DNA from: CAXMMR01 sp963692975 | GTDB taxonomy: Bacteria; Pseudomonadota; Alphaproteobacteria; Acetobacterales; Acetobacteraceae | Assembly (NCBI GenBank): GCA_963692975.2 | Contig: CAXMMR010000024.1 | Coordinates: forward strand, 111,889-175,888 | Direction of reading: 5' to 3' | DNA length: 64,000 nt | In this document: one piece after another, positions 35,884-44,189 of the stretch | How positions within the stretch are numbered: the stretch's first letter is position 1 | Layout of the letters: each line of letters opens with the position of its first letter | The notes under the pieces: generated by a model | Seen by the model: the letters and a program-made list of their open reading frames with translations, nothing else | Databases searched by the model: none | Told to the model about the DNA's origin: nothing | Made by a program: the position numbers and the translations under genes

Positions 35884-35897
35884 CGGGGAGTGAGACG

Positions 35898-37061
35898 GTG
35901 GGCGTGACGATCGGGGATGAGGGTGCGGACCTGTCGAACTGGCGCGCGAGCCCGTTCAGCCGGTGGGCGTTCCACCATGTCGACAAGGTGCTGCCGGTTG
36001 CTGCCATCGCGGCCGGGCCGCAGGCGATGGCGCTGCCGGACGCGTTGCAGCCGCTCGACGAGAGGGTGCGGCTGAGCGTCGGCGGGCGCAGCCTCGACCT
36101 GGCGGCCGTGCTGCAGGCGACGGCGACGGACGGGATCGTCGTGCTGCAGGACGGGCGGGTCGTCTACGAGCGCTACTTCAACGGCATGACGCAAGAGAGC
36201 CCGCACATCCTGATGTCGGCGACGAAGTCGGTGGTGGGGCTGGTCGCCGGCATCCTGCAGGGGCAGGGGGCACTCGACGTCGACGCGTTGGTGAGCCGCT
36301 CCGTGCCGGAGATCGAGGGAACGGCCTACGCCGAGGCGACGGTGCGGCATCTGCTCGACATGCGGACGGGCGTGGTGCTGGACAGAGAGGTGCTCGGCGC
36401 ATACACGGCGGCCTCGCATTGGGACCCGGTGGCGGAGGAGGCGGCGCGGCCGAGCTTCCACGAGTTCTTCAGCACGATGGCGGCGCCGCACCGGCCGCAT
36501 GGCGGGACGTTCAGCTACATTTCGGCCAACACCGATCTCCTGGGCTGGGTGCTCGAGCGGGCGGCGGGGGAGCCGTTCGCCGCGCTGGCGAGCCGGCTGC
36601 TCTGGGCGCCGATGGGAGCGGAGCGGAGCGCCATCATCACCACCGACCGCGCCGGCTCGCCGCGCTGCACCGGCGGGCTGTGCGCCACGGTGCGGGACTT
36701 TGCGCGGGTCGGCCAGCTGATGGTGCAGCAGGGACAGCGCGACGGGGCGGCGGTGGTGCCGCTCGGTTGGGTCGAGGATATCGGCGCCAACGGCGACCGC
36801 GAGGCGTGGCGGACGGGGGAGTTCGGCGAGCGGTTCGCGCCGCTGAGCCGCAGCATGAGCTATCGCAGCGGCTGGTATGTGGTCGACGGGCCGCCGCGGA
36901 TGCTGTTCGCCACCGGGATCCACGGGCAGAACCTGTTCGTCGACGAGGCGAGCCGGCTGGTGGTCGCGAAGGTGTCGTCGCAGGCTGACCGGGTGGACGA
37001 GCGGGCGACGGGGCTGACCCACATGGCGGTGGCGGCGATCCGGCGGTGCCTGACGGGCTAG
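35898..37061 (+). CDS. Serine hydrolase of the beta-lactamase/esterase class C family
   Basis: The 387-residue product has the S-x-x-K motif SATKS (S107, K110), a Tyr motif in the YISANTDLLGW segment and a C-terminal HGQN motif in place of KTG, as in EstB/6-aminohexanoate-dimer hydrolase-type enzymes. No signal peptide is obvious with this start. GGGGAG at 35885-35890 favours the GTG at 35898; a GTG at 35880 would overlap the previous stop by four bases. Tight linkage with the CocE-like gene suggests joint work on an ester or amide; the substrate is unknown. Confidence 0.82.
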   Translation: MGVTIGDEGADLSNWRASPFSRWAFHHVDKVLPVAAIAAGPQAMALPDALQPLDERVRLSVGGRSLDLAAVLQATATDGIVVLQDGRVVYERYFNGMTQESPHILMSATKSVVGLVAGILQGQGALDVDALVSRSVPEIEGTAYAEATVRHLLDMRTGVVLDREVLGAYTAASHWDPVAEEAARPSFHEFFSTMAAPHRPHGGTFSYISANTDLLGWVLERAAGEPFAALASRLLWAPMGAERSAIITTDRAGSPRCTGGLCATVRDFARVGQLMVQQGQRDGAAVVPLGWVEDIGANGDREAWRTGEFGERFAPLSRSMSYRSGWYVVDGPPRMLFATGIHGQNLFVDEASRLVVAKVSSQADRVDERATGLTHMAVAAIRRCLTG

Positions 37062-37073
37062 CGGACGGCAAGC

Positions 37074-37156
37074 GGTCCTTTCTTGAAAGAAAGAACCAAA
37101 GAACTTTTACCCGAAAGCGGACAAAAGTTTTTTGCTTCTTTTTTCAAAAAAGAAGC
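37074..37156. repeat. Paired A/T hairpin element, copy 7
   Basis: The shortest pair: the left arm is a mixed stem (GGTCC/GAACC, allowing one mismatch), the right arm GCTTC/GAAGC, with only about 15 bases between. It lies between convergent genes. Confidence 0.8.
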
Positions 37157-37170
37157 GCTTGCCTTGCTTC

Positions 37171-37752
37171 TCAAGCCACCTTGGCGCGGCGCGGCAGGGT
37201 CCAGCCGGGGCGAACGAAGTGGCAGGTGTAGCCGTGCGGTAGGCGCTGCAGGTAGTCCTGGTGTTCCGGCTCGGCCTGCCAAAAATCGGAGACCGGGGCG
37301 AGCTCGGTCACCACCTTGCCGGGCCAGAGGCCGGAGGCGTTGACGTCGGCGATGGTGTCCTCGGCGACGGCAAGCTGCTCGGGGCTGGTGTAGAAAATCG
37401 CCGAGCGGTAGCTGGCGCCGCGGTCATTGCCCTGCCGGTCGCGGGTGGACGGGTCGTGGATCTGGAAGAAGAACTCCAGCAAGGTGCGGAAGCTGGTGCG
37501 GGCGGGATCAAAGATGATCTCGACGGCCTCGGCATGGTTGCCGTGGTTGCGGTAGGTGGCGTTCTGGACCTCGCCGCCGGAGTAACCGACCCGGGTGGAG
37601 ATCACGCCGGGGCGCTTGCGGATCAGGTCCTGCATGCCCCAGAAGCAGCCGCCGGCGAGAACCGCGCGCTCGGTACGCGGGCGATCCTGCGGATCGACGC
37701 GAGAGCGATCCTGCGGATCGACGCGAGGGCGATCCTGCGGATCGACACTCAT
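37171..37752 (-). CDS. msrA: Peptide-methionine (S)-S-oxide reductase MsrA
   Basis: The 193-residue product has the MsrA active site GGCFWG with catalytic C36, followed by GVISTRVGYSGG and HAEAVE. It reduces the S-epimer of methionine sulfoxide. The N-terminus is extended by about 25 residues made of three copies of VDPQDR(P/S)R, encoded by a 24-base tandem repeat (about 37679-37748) that is not part of the fold. Its start overlaps the msrB stop by four bases. There is no signal peptide, so the enzyme is cytoplasmic. Confidence 0.93.
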   Translation of the reverse strand: MSVDPQDRPRVDPQDRSRVDPQDRPRTERAVLAGGCFWGMQDLIRKRPGVISTRVGYSGGEVQNATYRNHGNHAEAVEIIFDPARTSFRTLLEFFFQIHDPSTRDRQGNDRGASYRSAIFYTSPEQLAVAEDTIADVNASGLWPGKVVTELAPVSDFWQAEPEHQDYLQRLPHGYTCHFVRPGWTLPRRAKVA

Positions 37753-38198
37753 ACCAGTTCCTCCACTTGCGGCAGGTAGTCGGCGTAGCCTTCGGCGGCC
37801 ATGGCGTCGCGATGGACGAAGCGCAGCGAGGCCGAGTTGATGCAGTAGCGCAGGCCGCCGCGGTCGCGCGGGCCGTCCTCGAAGACGTGGCCGAGATGGC
37901 TGTCGCCGTGCTTGGAGCGCACCTCGACGCGGACCATGCCGTATGAGGCGTCGCGCAGCTCGGCGACGTTGGCGGGCTCGATGGGCTTGGTGAAGCTTGG
38001 CCAGCCGCAATGGGATTCGAACTTGTCGGCGCTGGCGAAGAGCGGCTCGCCGGAGACGATGTCGACGTAGATGCCGGGCGCCTTGTTGGCGAGCAGCGGG
38101 CCGGTGCCGGCGCGCTCGGTGCCGCTCTGCTGGGTGACGCGATACTGCTCTGGGGTGAGGGCGGCGACGGCTTCGGGTGTTTTGCAATATTGGGTCAT
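37749..38198 (-). CDS. msrB: Peptide-methionine (R)-S-oxide reductase MsrB
   Basis: The 149-residue product has CGWPSF (C64), HLGHVFEDGP and the catalytic RYCINSASLRF (C119). The four Cys of the CxxC zinc pairs found in many MsrB proteins are absent (YVDIVSGEPLF and VEVRSKHGDSHL at those places), so this is the zinc-free form. It complements MsrA by reducing the R-epimer. The ATG at 38198 begins MTQYCKTP; the frame is open upstream but without homology. Confidence 0.93.
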   Translation of the reverse strand: MTQYCKTPEAVAALTPEQYRVTQQSGTERAGTGPLLANKAPGIYVDIVSGEPLFASADKFESHCGWPSFTKPIEPANVAELRDASYGMVRVEVRSKHGDSHLGHVFEDGPRDRGGLRYCINSASLRFVHRDAMAAEGYADYLPQVEELV

Positions 38199-38467
38199 GG
38201 CGGGACCTGTGCTGTTCGGACAGGAAATGGGGATCGGCGGCGGGGATGTCGAGCGGGCATGCCTGCTCGGGCGCCGGGGCGCGGTGGGCAGGAACTCGGC
38301 GGCACACCGGCGAAATACCGCAACGTGTCGGTCAAGGCCCAAGAGCGGATGGCGGATCGGCTTGCCGAGGCCGGGTGGCGGGTGGGCAGCTTCGGCTGAC
38401 GATCAGGCAGGAGTGTTGTCCGGGGCGGGCGGTCGTCGCAAGGATGGCGGGCGGTTTGGGGGCGGCC
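38199..38467. other. Gap upstream of the xylulokinase pseudogene, with shared repeat words
   Basis: No gene is supported here. It holds GGCGAAATACCGCAA (38309-38323), shared with 40244 and inverted near 26392, and GAGTGT (38411) with GGCGGTCGTCGCAAGG (38428-38443), which also occur upstream of the genes at 40.5 and 42.0 kb. Confidence 0.6.
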
Positions 38468-39942
38468 ATGTATCTCGGCATCGACATCGGCACGTCGACG
38501 GTCAAGACCCATCCTGATGGACGAGGATCAGCGCCTAGTCGCCGAGGCCTCGTCGGGCGGCATGGCGGTGCAGCGGCCGCATCGCGGCTGGTCCGAGCAG
38601 GACCCGGAGCAGTGGTGGGCGGGCGTTTGCGAGACGCTGGACGCGCTGGCGCGAACGCATCCCACAGAGCTCGGGGCCGTGCGCGGCATCGGGCTCTCGG
38701 GGCAGATGTATGGGGCGACGCTGCTGGACGCGTCGGACCGGCCGGTTCGGCCGGCTATCCTGTGGAACGACACGCGGGCGGCCGCCGAGTGCCGCGAGCT
38801 CGAGGAGCGCGAGCCGGCGCTTCGGCGCATCGCGCTGCGCCGGGCGACGCCGGGGGTGACCGCGCCCAAGCTCGCCTGGGTGCGCCGGCACGAACCCGAG
38901 CTGTTCCGGCGCGTGCGGACGGTGCTGCTGCCGAAGGACTATGTGCGGCTGCGGCTGACCGGCGAGAAGGCGTCCGACCGTGCGGACAGCTCCGGCACGC
39001 TGTGGATGGACGTGGCGCGGCGGGAGTGGTCGGAGCGTTTGCTGGCCGCGACCGGGCTGCAGCTTGCTCACATGCCGGCCCTGGTCGAGGGGACCGAGCC
39101 GACGGGGCGGCTGCTCCCGGCGGTGGCGGCCCGCTGGGGGCATGACCGGCCGGCCTATCGTCGCCGGCGGTGGCGGGGACAATGCCTGCGGCGCCTGCGG
39201 CAGCGGCGTCATCACGCCGGGATCCGGCACGCTGTCGCTCGGCACCTCGGGGGTGCTGTTCGTGGCGACCAGCGAGGCGCGGGCGAGCCCCGACCACGCG
39301 ATCGAGACGCTGTGCCACGCGGTGCCGGGCGTGTGGCACCAGATGTCGGTGATCCTGTCGGCGACCGCCTGCCTGAACTGGCTTTCGGGCCTGCTGAAGC
39401 GGCCGGTCGAGGCGCTGGTCGACGCGCTCGGGGACGTGCCCGAGACCGCCTCCAACCTGCTGTTCCTGCCGTTCCTCGACGGCTGCTGGTCGCCGCAGGA
39501 CGACGCCGACATCAGGGGCGCCTTCATCGGGCTGGATCACCGCACGGACGACCGGGCGCTGACCCGCGCGGTGATGCAGGGGGTGGCGTTCGCGATGGCC
39601 GATGCCGGGCTCGGCTTCCGGGAGAACGGCGCGCGTTTCGACCGGCTGCTGGCGATCGGCGGCGGCTCGCGCTCGGCGATCTGGCTGGCGATGATGGCGA
39701 ATGCGCTGGAGGCGACGATCGCGGTGCCCGAGGCTTGCGAGCTCAGTGCGGCGTTTGGCGCGGCGCGGCTGGGGCTGATCGCGTGCACCGGCCGGCCGAC
39801 GAGCGAGGTGCTGACCAGCCCGGCCATCGCGCGCGAGGTGGCGCCGGATGCGCGGTTTGCGGTGGGTTACCGGGAGGCGCTGGAGCGATGGCGGGCGCTT
39901 TATGGGCCGACCCGGGCGGCGTCGACGGCGCTGGCGGGTTGA
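38468..39942 (+). pseudogene. xylB: Xylulokinase (FGGY family) with two single-base frameshifts
   Basis: Three frames together give an almost complete xylulokinase: MYLGIDIGTSTVK from 38468, then MDEDQRLVAEAS to about residue 220, then GRPIVAGGGGDNACGACGSG to the stop at 39942. Both shifts fall in short homopolymers: CCC at 38508-38510 and GGGGG at 39136-39140, each one base too long. Otherwise the motifs (GLSGQMYGATLLD, WNDTRAAAE, IGGGSRSAIW) are intact, so the gene decayed recently or the shifts are sequencing errors. It would have phosphorylated D-xylulose. It stands alone, without a xylose isomerase. Confidence 0.8.
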
Positions 39943-40019
39943 GGCGGGATCGGGCGGGGCAGTTCTGACGGCAGAACGTCCAAGACGGCGATCGGGACGA
40001 TGCGACGGGGGCAGGGCGA

Positions 40020-40215
40020 TGGCTGAGCGTGCGTCGGCCGCACACGGTGATCGGGCTGGCGGTGGGCAACGCGATGAACATGGGCATCACACTCGCCCTG
40101 TACGCGACGCTGTGCCGTTAGACGGGGCGGGCGTTCTGATTCCCGGGCGCGGCGGTGTAGTGGACCGGGCTGACCGGCATGACCGACGCGCGGCAATAGG
40201 CGCGGCACCTGGTGT
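40020..40215 (+). pseudogene. Truncated, decayed copy of the neighbouring epimerase/reductase gene
   Basis: This stretch matches 41008-41205 inside the intact gene almost base for base at first, for example GTGATCGGGCTGGCGGTGGG and GCGATGAACATGGGCA. It carries two in-frame TAG codons relative to the intact gene: a GAG codon has become TAG (at CGTTAGACG), and a CAG codon has become TAG (at GTGTAGTGG). It covers only about 65 codons and has no start. It arose by a local duplication followed by decay. Confidence 0.85.
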
Positions 40216-40400
40216 ACGGCCAAGACGCCGCAGGCGCGTGCAGGCGAAATACCGCAAGATTTGGGGTCGAGGCGAGGCTTGGGGATCGGTTTGCAGAGGG
40301 TTGCCGGCCTCTGCTGGGTCGAGGGTCGCGCTGCGCCATCGTTGCAAGATTTTTGTTGCCGCTCGAAGAATATCGTGCGTTTGCAGCGACTTACGGGTTT

Positions 40401-40416
40401 CTTGCCTATAGGCAAG
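40401..40416. repeat. CTTGCCTATAGGCAAG palindrome, copy 2
   Basis: A 16-bp perfect palindrome identical to the core of the one at 26284. It lies about 110 bases upstream of the epimerase/reductase start. Confidence 0.75.
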
Positions 40417-40528
40417 ATTTGCGTGCGGCTTCGGGCCATGGAGCCCGGAGGGCGTTGGTGCGTGGTTGGTCGAGGAGTGTCGCCCAGGGCGGGCGGTCGT
40501 CGCAAGGGTGGGGCGGGAGGGGTTCGTG

Positions 40529-41590
40529 ATGGCTAGGACGGCTTTGGTGGCGGGTGCGAGCGGCATCGCCGGCGCGGCGGCATCGGCGCTGTTGGTGGAG
40601 CAGGGGTGGCGGGTGCACGGGCTGGCCAGGCGGCCGGCCGGGCTTGCCGGGGTTCTGCCGGTGGCGGCGGATTTGCTCGATGCGGCCGGCACGGCGGCGG
40701 CGTTGCGCTCCGTGAACCCGGAACTCGTGCTCATCACGACTTGGCTGCGCCAGCGGACGGAGGCGGAAAACATCCGCGTCAATGCGGCGATGGTGCGCAA
40801 CCTGCTGGCGGGGCTGCCGAAGGCGAGCGGGCGGCGGCACGTGGCGCTGGTGACCGGGCTCAAGCATTACCTCGGGCCGTTCGGGTCGTATGGCAAAGGC
40901 GCGCTGCCACAGACGCCGTTTCGGGAGGAGCAGGGGCGGCTCGATGTCGAGAACTTCTACTACGCGCAGGAGGACGAGCTGTTCGCCGCCGCGGCGCGAG
41001 ACGGGTTCAGCTGGAGCGTGCATCGGCCGCACACGGTGATCGGGCTGGCGGTGGGCAACGCGATGAACATGGGCACCACGCTCGCTGTGTATGCGACGCT
41101 GTGCCGGGAGACGGGGCGGGCGTTCCGGTTTCCGGGGTCGGCGGTGCAGTGGAACGGGCTGACCGACATGACGGATGCAGGGCAGCTGGCGCGGCACCTG
41201 CTGTGGGCGGCGGAGACGCCGGCGGCGCATGACCAGGCGTTCAATGTGGTCAATGGGGACGTTTTTCGCTGGCAGTGGATGTGGGAGCGGATCGCCGGGT
41301 GGTTCGGGCTGGAGGCGGCGGCGTTCGACGGGGTTGTTCGGCCGCTGGAGGCGCAGATGGCGGCGGACGGGGCGGCGTGGCGGCGGGTGGCGGAGCGGGA
41401 GGGGTTGGTCGAGGCGGAGCTTGGGCGGGTGGCGTCGGCCTGGCACACGGACGCGGATCTGGGGCGGCCGATCGAGGTCGTCACCGATATGTCGAAGAGT
41501 CGGCGGTTGGGGTTTACGGGATATCAGGCGACGGATGAGGCGTTTTTTGGGTTGTTTGCGCGGTTACGGGAGGGTCGGGTGATTCCGTGA
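40529..41590 (+). CDS. NAD-dependent epimerase/reductase of the PRISE type (SDR superfamily)
   Basis: The 353-residue product is an atypical SDR with ALVAGASGIAGA at the N-terminus, TGLKHYLGPFGSYGK near residue 108, EEQGRLDVENFYYAQED and WSVHRPHTVIG, a pattern of progesterone-5-beta-reductase/iridoid-synthase-like proteins. Bacterial members reduce enones or act on sugars; the substrate is unknown. The Tyr in NFYYAQED is the likely catalytic residue of this group. GGGAGGGG supports the ATG at 40529. A broken partial copy lies just upstream. Confidence 0.8.
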   Translation: MARTALVAGASGIAGAAASALLVEQGWRVHGLARRPAGLAGVLPVAADLLDAAGTAAALRSVNPELVLITTWLRQRTEAENIRVNAAMVRNLLAGLPKASGRRHVALVTGLKHYLGPFGSYGKGALPQTPFREEQGRLDVENFYYAQEDELFAAAARDGFSWSVHRPHTVIGLAVGNAMNMGTTLAVYATLCRETGRAFRFPGSAVQWNGLTDMTDAGQLARHLLWAAETPAAHDQAFNVVNGDVFRWQWMWERIAGWFGLEAAAFDGVVRPLEAQMAADGAAWRRVAEREGLVEAELGRVASAWHTDADLGRPIEVVTDMSKSRRLGFTGYQATDEAFFGLFARLREGRVIP

Positions 41591-41963
41591 CGGTTCGCGA
41601 GGGTGGGCGGGTTTTGTTGGGATTGAGGGTAAGTCGGTTGGCGGGCTGGTTCGGGCGGTGTTGCAGATGGTCGTGTCAAGTTATTCGTAGCGACTTACAT
41701 GATTTAGCAGACTTTACAACAGGTTGCCGGATTCTTGCCTGTGGCAAGATTTCGGCGGTCGTTTGGACGTCGAGGCGGATGGTGGGTGGGCTGCCTTCCG
41801 GCTGGTCGAATGCGAGGAGTGTCATCGATGGCTGGCGGTCGTCGCAAGGATTGCACCTGATCGGCCGCGTGACCTGGCTGATCAACGTGGTTTCGCGGAG
41901 TTAGGAAGACCTCCTTGCCATCAGACAGGTTACAACAGTCCAGATTGGTGGAGCAGTAGTTTC
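41591..41963. other. Boundary region before the low-G+C gene pair
   Basis: G+C falls across this stretch. It holds CTTGCC-tgt-GGCAAG (41734-41748), GAGGAGTGTC (41814) and GGCGGTCGTCGCAAGG (41834-41849), a third copy of words seen upstream of xylB and the epimerase gene. The frame is open through here into the HNH gene, but the reading looks like translated repeat, so no gene is called. Confidence 0.55.
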
Positions 41964-42890
41964 ATGATTGGGACCTCTAAAGGACCCGCCGGCTACGAGT
42001 ATGGTGTGGATTATCAGTTCGACGACATCTTCCCTGACGCTTCGCCGTTCGCTGGTGTCAAAGCCGTCTACAGCCCGATAGAACATAGGTATCTTTGCTT
42101 CGCCAAAGGTCATGCGTCAGGTGCCGCCGTAAAGGCTGCTAAGACGCCGTGGGCGATTTGCATCGGTGCGTCGGACGCGACAGCGCCGGAGGATCAACAG
42201 CGGGTGCTTAACCTCGTCAAACTGACCACTAGCCAGCAAAAGACTTCGCGGCTCGCAACCACAACGCAGGAGAGAGAAAAGTACGACCGATGGCCTGACG
42301 CAATAGCGTTGGTCGACGTCTTCAAGTTCACCTATCCACCGCACGTCATCAGCGATCTGCGTATGCAAACGCACCCACTGAAAGACGCTCAAACCCAGCT
42401 TTGTGACCTCGATGCCGGAAGGTTGCCAATCGTCGCCGCACTTCGCGGGCATCGGATCCGTCTGGCCGACCTGCCATCGTTGCCGCAGGAAGTTACCTTA
42501 GATAGGTTCATTCCAGATTATGTCGGTGTTGAGGAAGGCCGTGCGATCATGCAGGATATCATCCGCTATGAACGCAATTCTGAGATGGCTAAGCTAGTAA
42601 AAGGTATCAACAGGGATGCTAACGGTGGCGCTTGCGTGTGTGAGGGTTGCGGGTTTCGTGAAACGAACCCCAGTCTGTTCGATTCTCATCATAAGGTTCC
42701 GTTGCACTTCAAGGTGCAGACGACTACCCCCGCGTTGATGGCTGTTCTTTGTCCGACTTGCCACCGGGTGGTTCACCTTCTAGCAAAGATGCCGTACCTC
42801 CCTTTGTCGATCCTAAAGCTTAGAGATTGGCACTCAGCAAGGACTAGGCCGGTGGGCGAAGTGAGCAGAGCCCAGTTGAACGATGATTAG
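41964..42890 (+). CDS. HNH endonuclease-domain protein
   Basis: The 308-residue product has a C-terminal zinc-type HNH nuclease: C226/C229 in CVCEGCG, H242-H243 in DSHHKVPLHF, C263/C266 and H267 in LCPTCHRVV. The N-terminal 200 residues are not recognised; they are mixed alpha/beta with a SHORT basic loop near 91-108. McrA-like and restriction-type nucleases use this domain to cut DNA. Base composition is clearly lower in G+C than the flanks, a sign of transfer. GGTGGAG at 41947-41953 supports the ATG. It is followed after 10 bases by the deoxyribosyltransferase-like gene, so the two act together. Confidence 0.8.
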   Translation: MIGTSKGPAGYEYGVDYQFDDIFPDASPFAGVKAVYSPIEHRYLCFAKGHASGAAVKAAKTPWAICIGASDATAPEDQQRVLNLVKLTTSQQKTSRLATTTQEREKYDRWPDAIALVDVFKFTYPPHVISDLRMQTHPLKDAQTQLCDLDAGRLPIVAALRGHRIRLADLPSLPQEVTLDRFIPDYVGVEEGRAIMQDIIRYERNSEMAKLVKGINRDANGGACVCEGCGFRETNPSLFDSHHKVPLHFKVQTTTPALMAVLCPTCHRVVHLLAKMPYLPLSILKLRDWHSARTRPVGEVSRAQLNDD

Positions 42891-42900
42891 GTAGAATAAG

Positions 42901-44076
42901 ATGACGCGAACACCGGCGAAGCGTTCTACAAGAAAAGCTAAAAATAGTGATGCATCGCCTCCTTCGAAAACTGAAGCTGCATTAAATAGGAAGCGTTCAC
43001 AGCGCTCATTTCCCGCATCGACTTTCGAAGAACCACTTGAGTTCACCGCTGCGGTGTTCAGGATCGGCAGCGGTCAGCCCGTAAAGCGATTAACGCTGTT
43101 TGATCAACTTGGAAAATCACCTGAGAGTAGCGGTTCCCGCCAGCTTATCATCAACTCGGGTCGGTATGGCCTTACGAAGGGTGGTATGCAGGCAGAGAAC
43201 ATCGAACTTACGCCAGAGGGTCAGAAAGTCGTTGATGAACAAATGAACGCGCTTGAGCGCGTTCGAACACGCGCAGAGCTTGCGATCGCTCGCATAGAGC
43301 CATTTCAGAAGTTGTTTGAGAAGTTTGTAGGAAATAAGCTGCCAGCCAAAGCGGTCCTTATAGATGCCGCCAAAGACGCGGGTATTGATATTGATCACGC
43401 TGCTGAGGCAGTAGACACATTCGTAGTGAACCTCCGCTTCGTTGGCCTTCTCCGGACTCTCTCGGGTGCCGAGCGCATCATCTCTATGGACATGCTTTTG
43501 GGTGATCTTCCATCAGCTCAATCCTCACCAACCGTTCAAGTCGCGAACGCTACCCCTGCAAGGATCATTACGTCTGAGCACGCTCAGTTTGAGAGTACAT
43601 GCTTCTATATCGCGCCTATCGGGAGCGAGGGTTCTGACCCAAGGAAGCATTCGGATCTCTTCCTGGGCTCCATCATTGAGCCTGCACTTGAACCTTTTCA
43701 ACTGAAAGTCGTTCGGGCTGATGCGATCGATAAGCCCGGCATCATTACACGCCAGATAATCGATTACATCATGCGATCTAGGATCGTAATTGCCGATCTG
43801 TCATTCCATAATCCTAACGTCTTCTACGAGTTAGCTTTACGACATGCTATTAAGCTACCGATTGTTCAACTTATTCGCACATCGGACCGAGTCCCGTTCG
43901 ATGTCAACCAAATGCGCACCATCCAGATTGACACTACAGACATCTACTCTTTGGTACCAAGAATTGACTCGTACCGTGCTGAGGTCGCCAATCAAGTTCG
44001 ACGTGCGCTGGAGGCGGATCACATTGTTGATACGCCGATATCCACGTATTTTCCAAATCTGACCGTCACCTTGTGA
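42901..44076 (+). CDS. Protein with C-terminal nucleoside 2-deoxyribosyltransferase/TIR-like domain
   Basis: The 391-residue product has a Lys/Arg/Ser-rich tail (1-40), a possible winged-helix region (45-112, ending in ELTPEGQKVVDE), a helical middle, and a C-terminal domain (about 232-355). That domain has CFYIAPIG, then IVIADLSFHNPNVFYELALRHA (residues 295-316; too long to be chance) with the acidic E310 expected as catalytic. This signature is shared by nucleoside 2-deoxyribosyltransferase-like and TIR/SLOG-type domains, many of which are nucleotide- or NAD-cleaving defence effectors. G+C is low (samples near 42-55%). An operon with the HNH gene is likely. A role in anti-phage defence is inference. 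Confidence 0.72.
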   Translation: MTRTPAKRSTRKAKNSDASPPSKTEAALNRKRSQRSFPASTFEEPLEFTAAVFRIGSGQPVKRLTLFDQLGKSPESSGSRQLIINSGRYGLTKGGMQAENIELTPEGQKVVDEQMNALERVRTRAELAIARIEPFQKLFEKFVGNKLPAKAVLIDAAKDAGIDIDHAAEAVDTFVVNLRFVGLLRTLSGAERIISMDMLLGDLPSAQSSPTVQVANATPARIITSEHAQFESTCFYIAPIGSEGSDPRKHSDLFLGSIIEPALEPFQLKVVRADAIDKPGIITRQIIDYIMRSRIVIADLSFHNPNVFYELALRHAIKLPIVQLIRTSDRVPFDVNQMRTIQIDTTDIYSLVPRIDSYRAEVANQVRRALEADHIVDTPISTYFPNLTVTL

Positions 44077-44189
44077 TCGCGTCGTCTATGGAAAGAGCGA
44101 GATACTCGTGCGCTGTGGTCGTCTTCAGTGTATAAAGTCGGCGAGCGCAATACCGAAGTCGCATCTCTGACGGCTCAATACAACTACGT

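Larger units (their letters stand above)
39943..40528. other. Repeat-rich gap between xylB and the epimerase gene
   Basis: Besides the truncated epimerase copy at 40020-40215, the gap has GCGAAATACCGCAAGAT at 40244, the CTTGCCTATAGGCAAG palindrome at 40401-40416, and GAGTGT (40475) followed by GGCGGTCGTCGCAAGG (40492-40507). No intact gene is supported. Confidence 0.6.

Noticed and set aside
37679..37748. Three 24-base repeats considered as a CRISPR array
   Set aside because: The copies are directly adjacent without spacers and lie in frame within msrA.
38015..38030. GGGATTCGAACTT resembling a tRNA T-arm
   Set aside because: It lies within the conserved msrB coding sequence (the FESHCGW region) and no acceptor or anticodon arm surrounds it.
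41724..41963. An 80-codon extension of the HNH gene containing ECEECHRW
   Set aside because: It translates the repeat box shared with two other loci, and a good ribosome binding site precedes the internal ATG at 41964.
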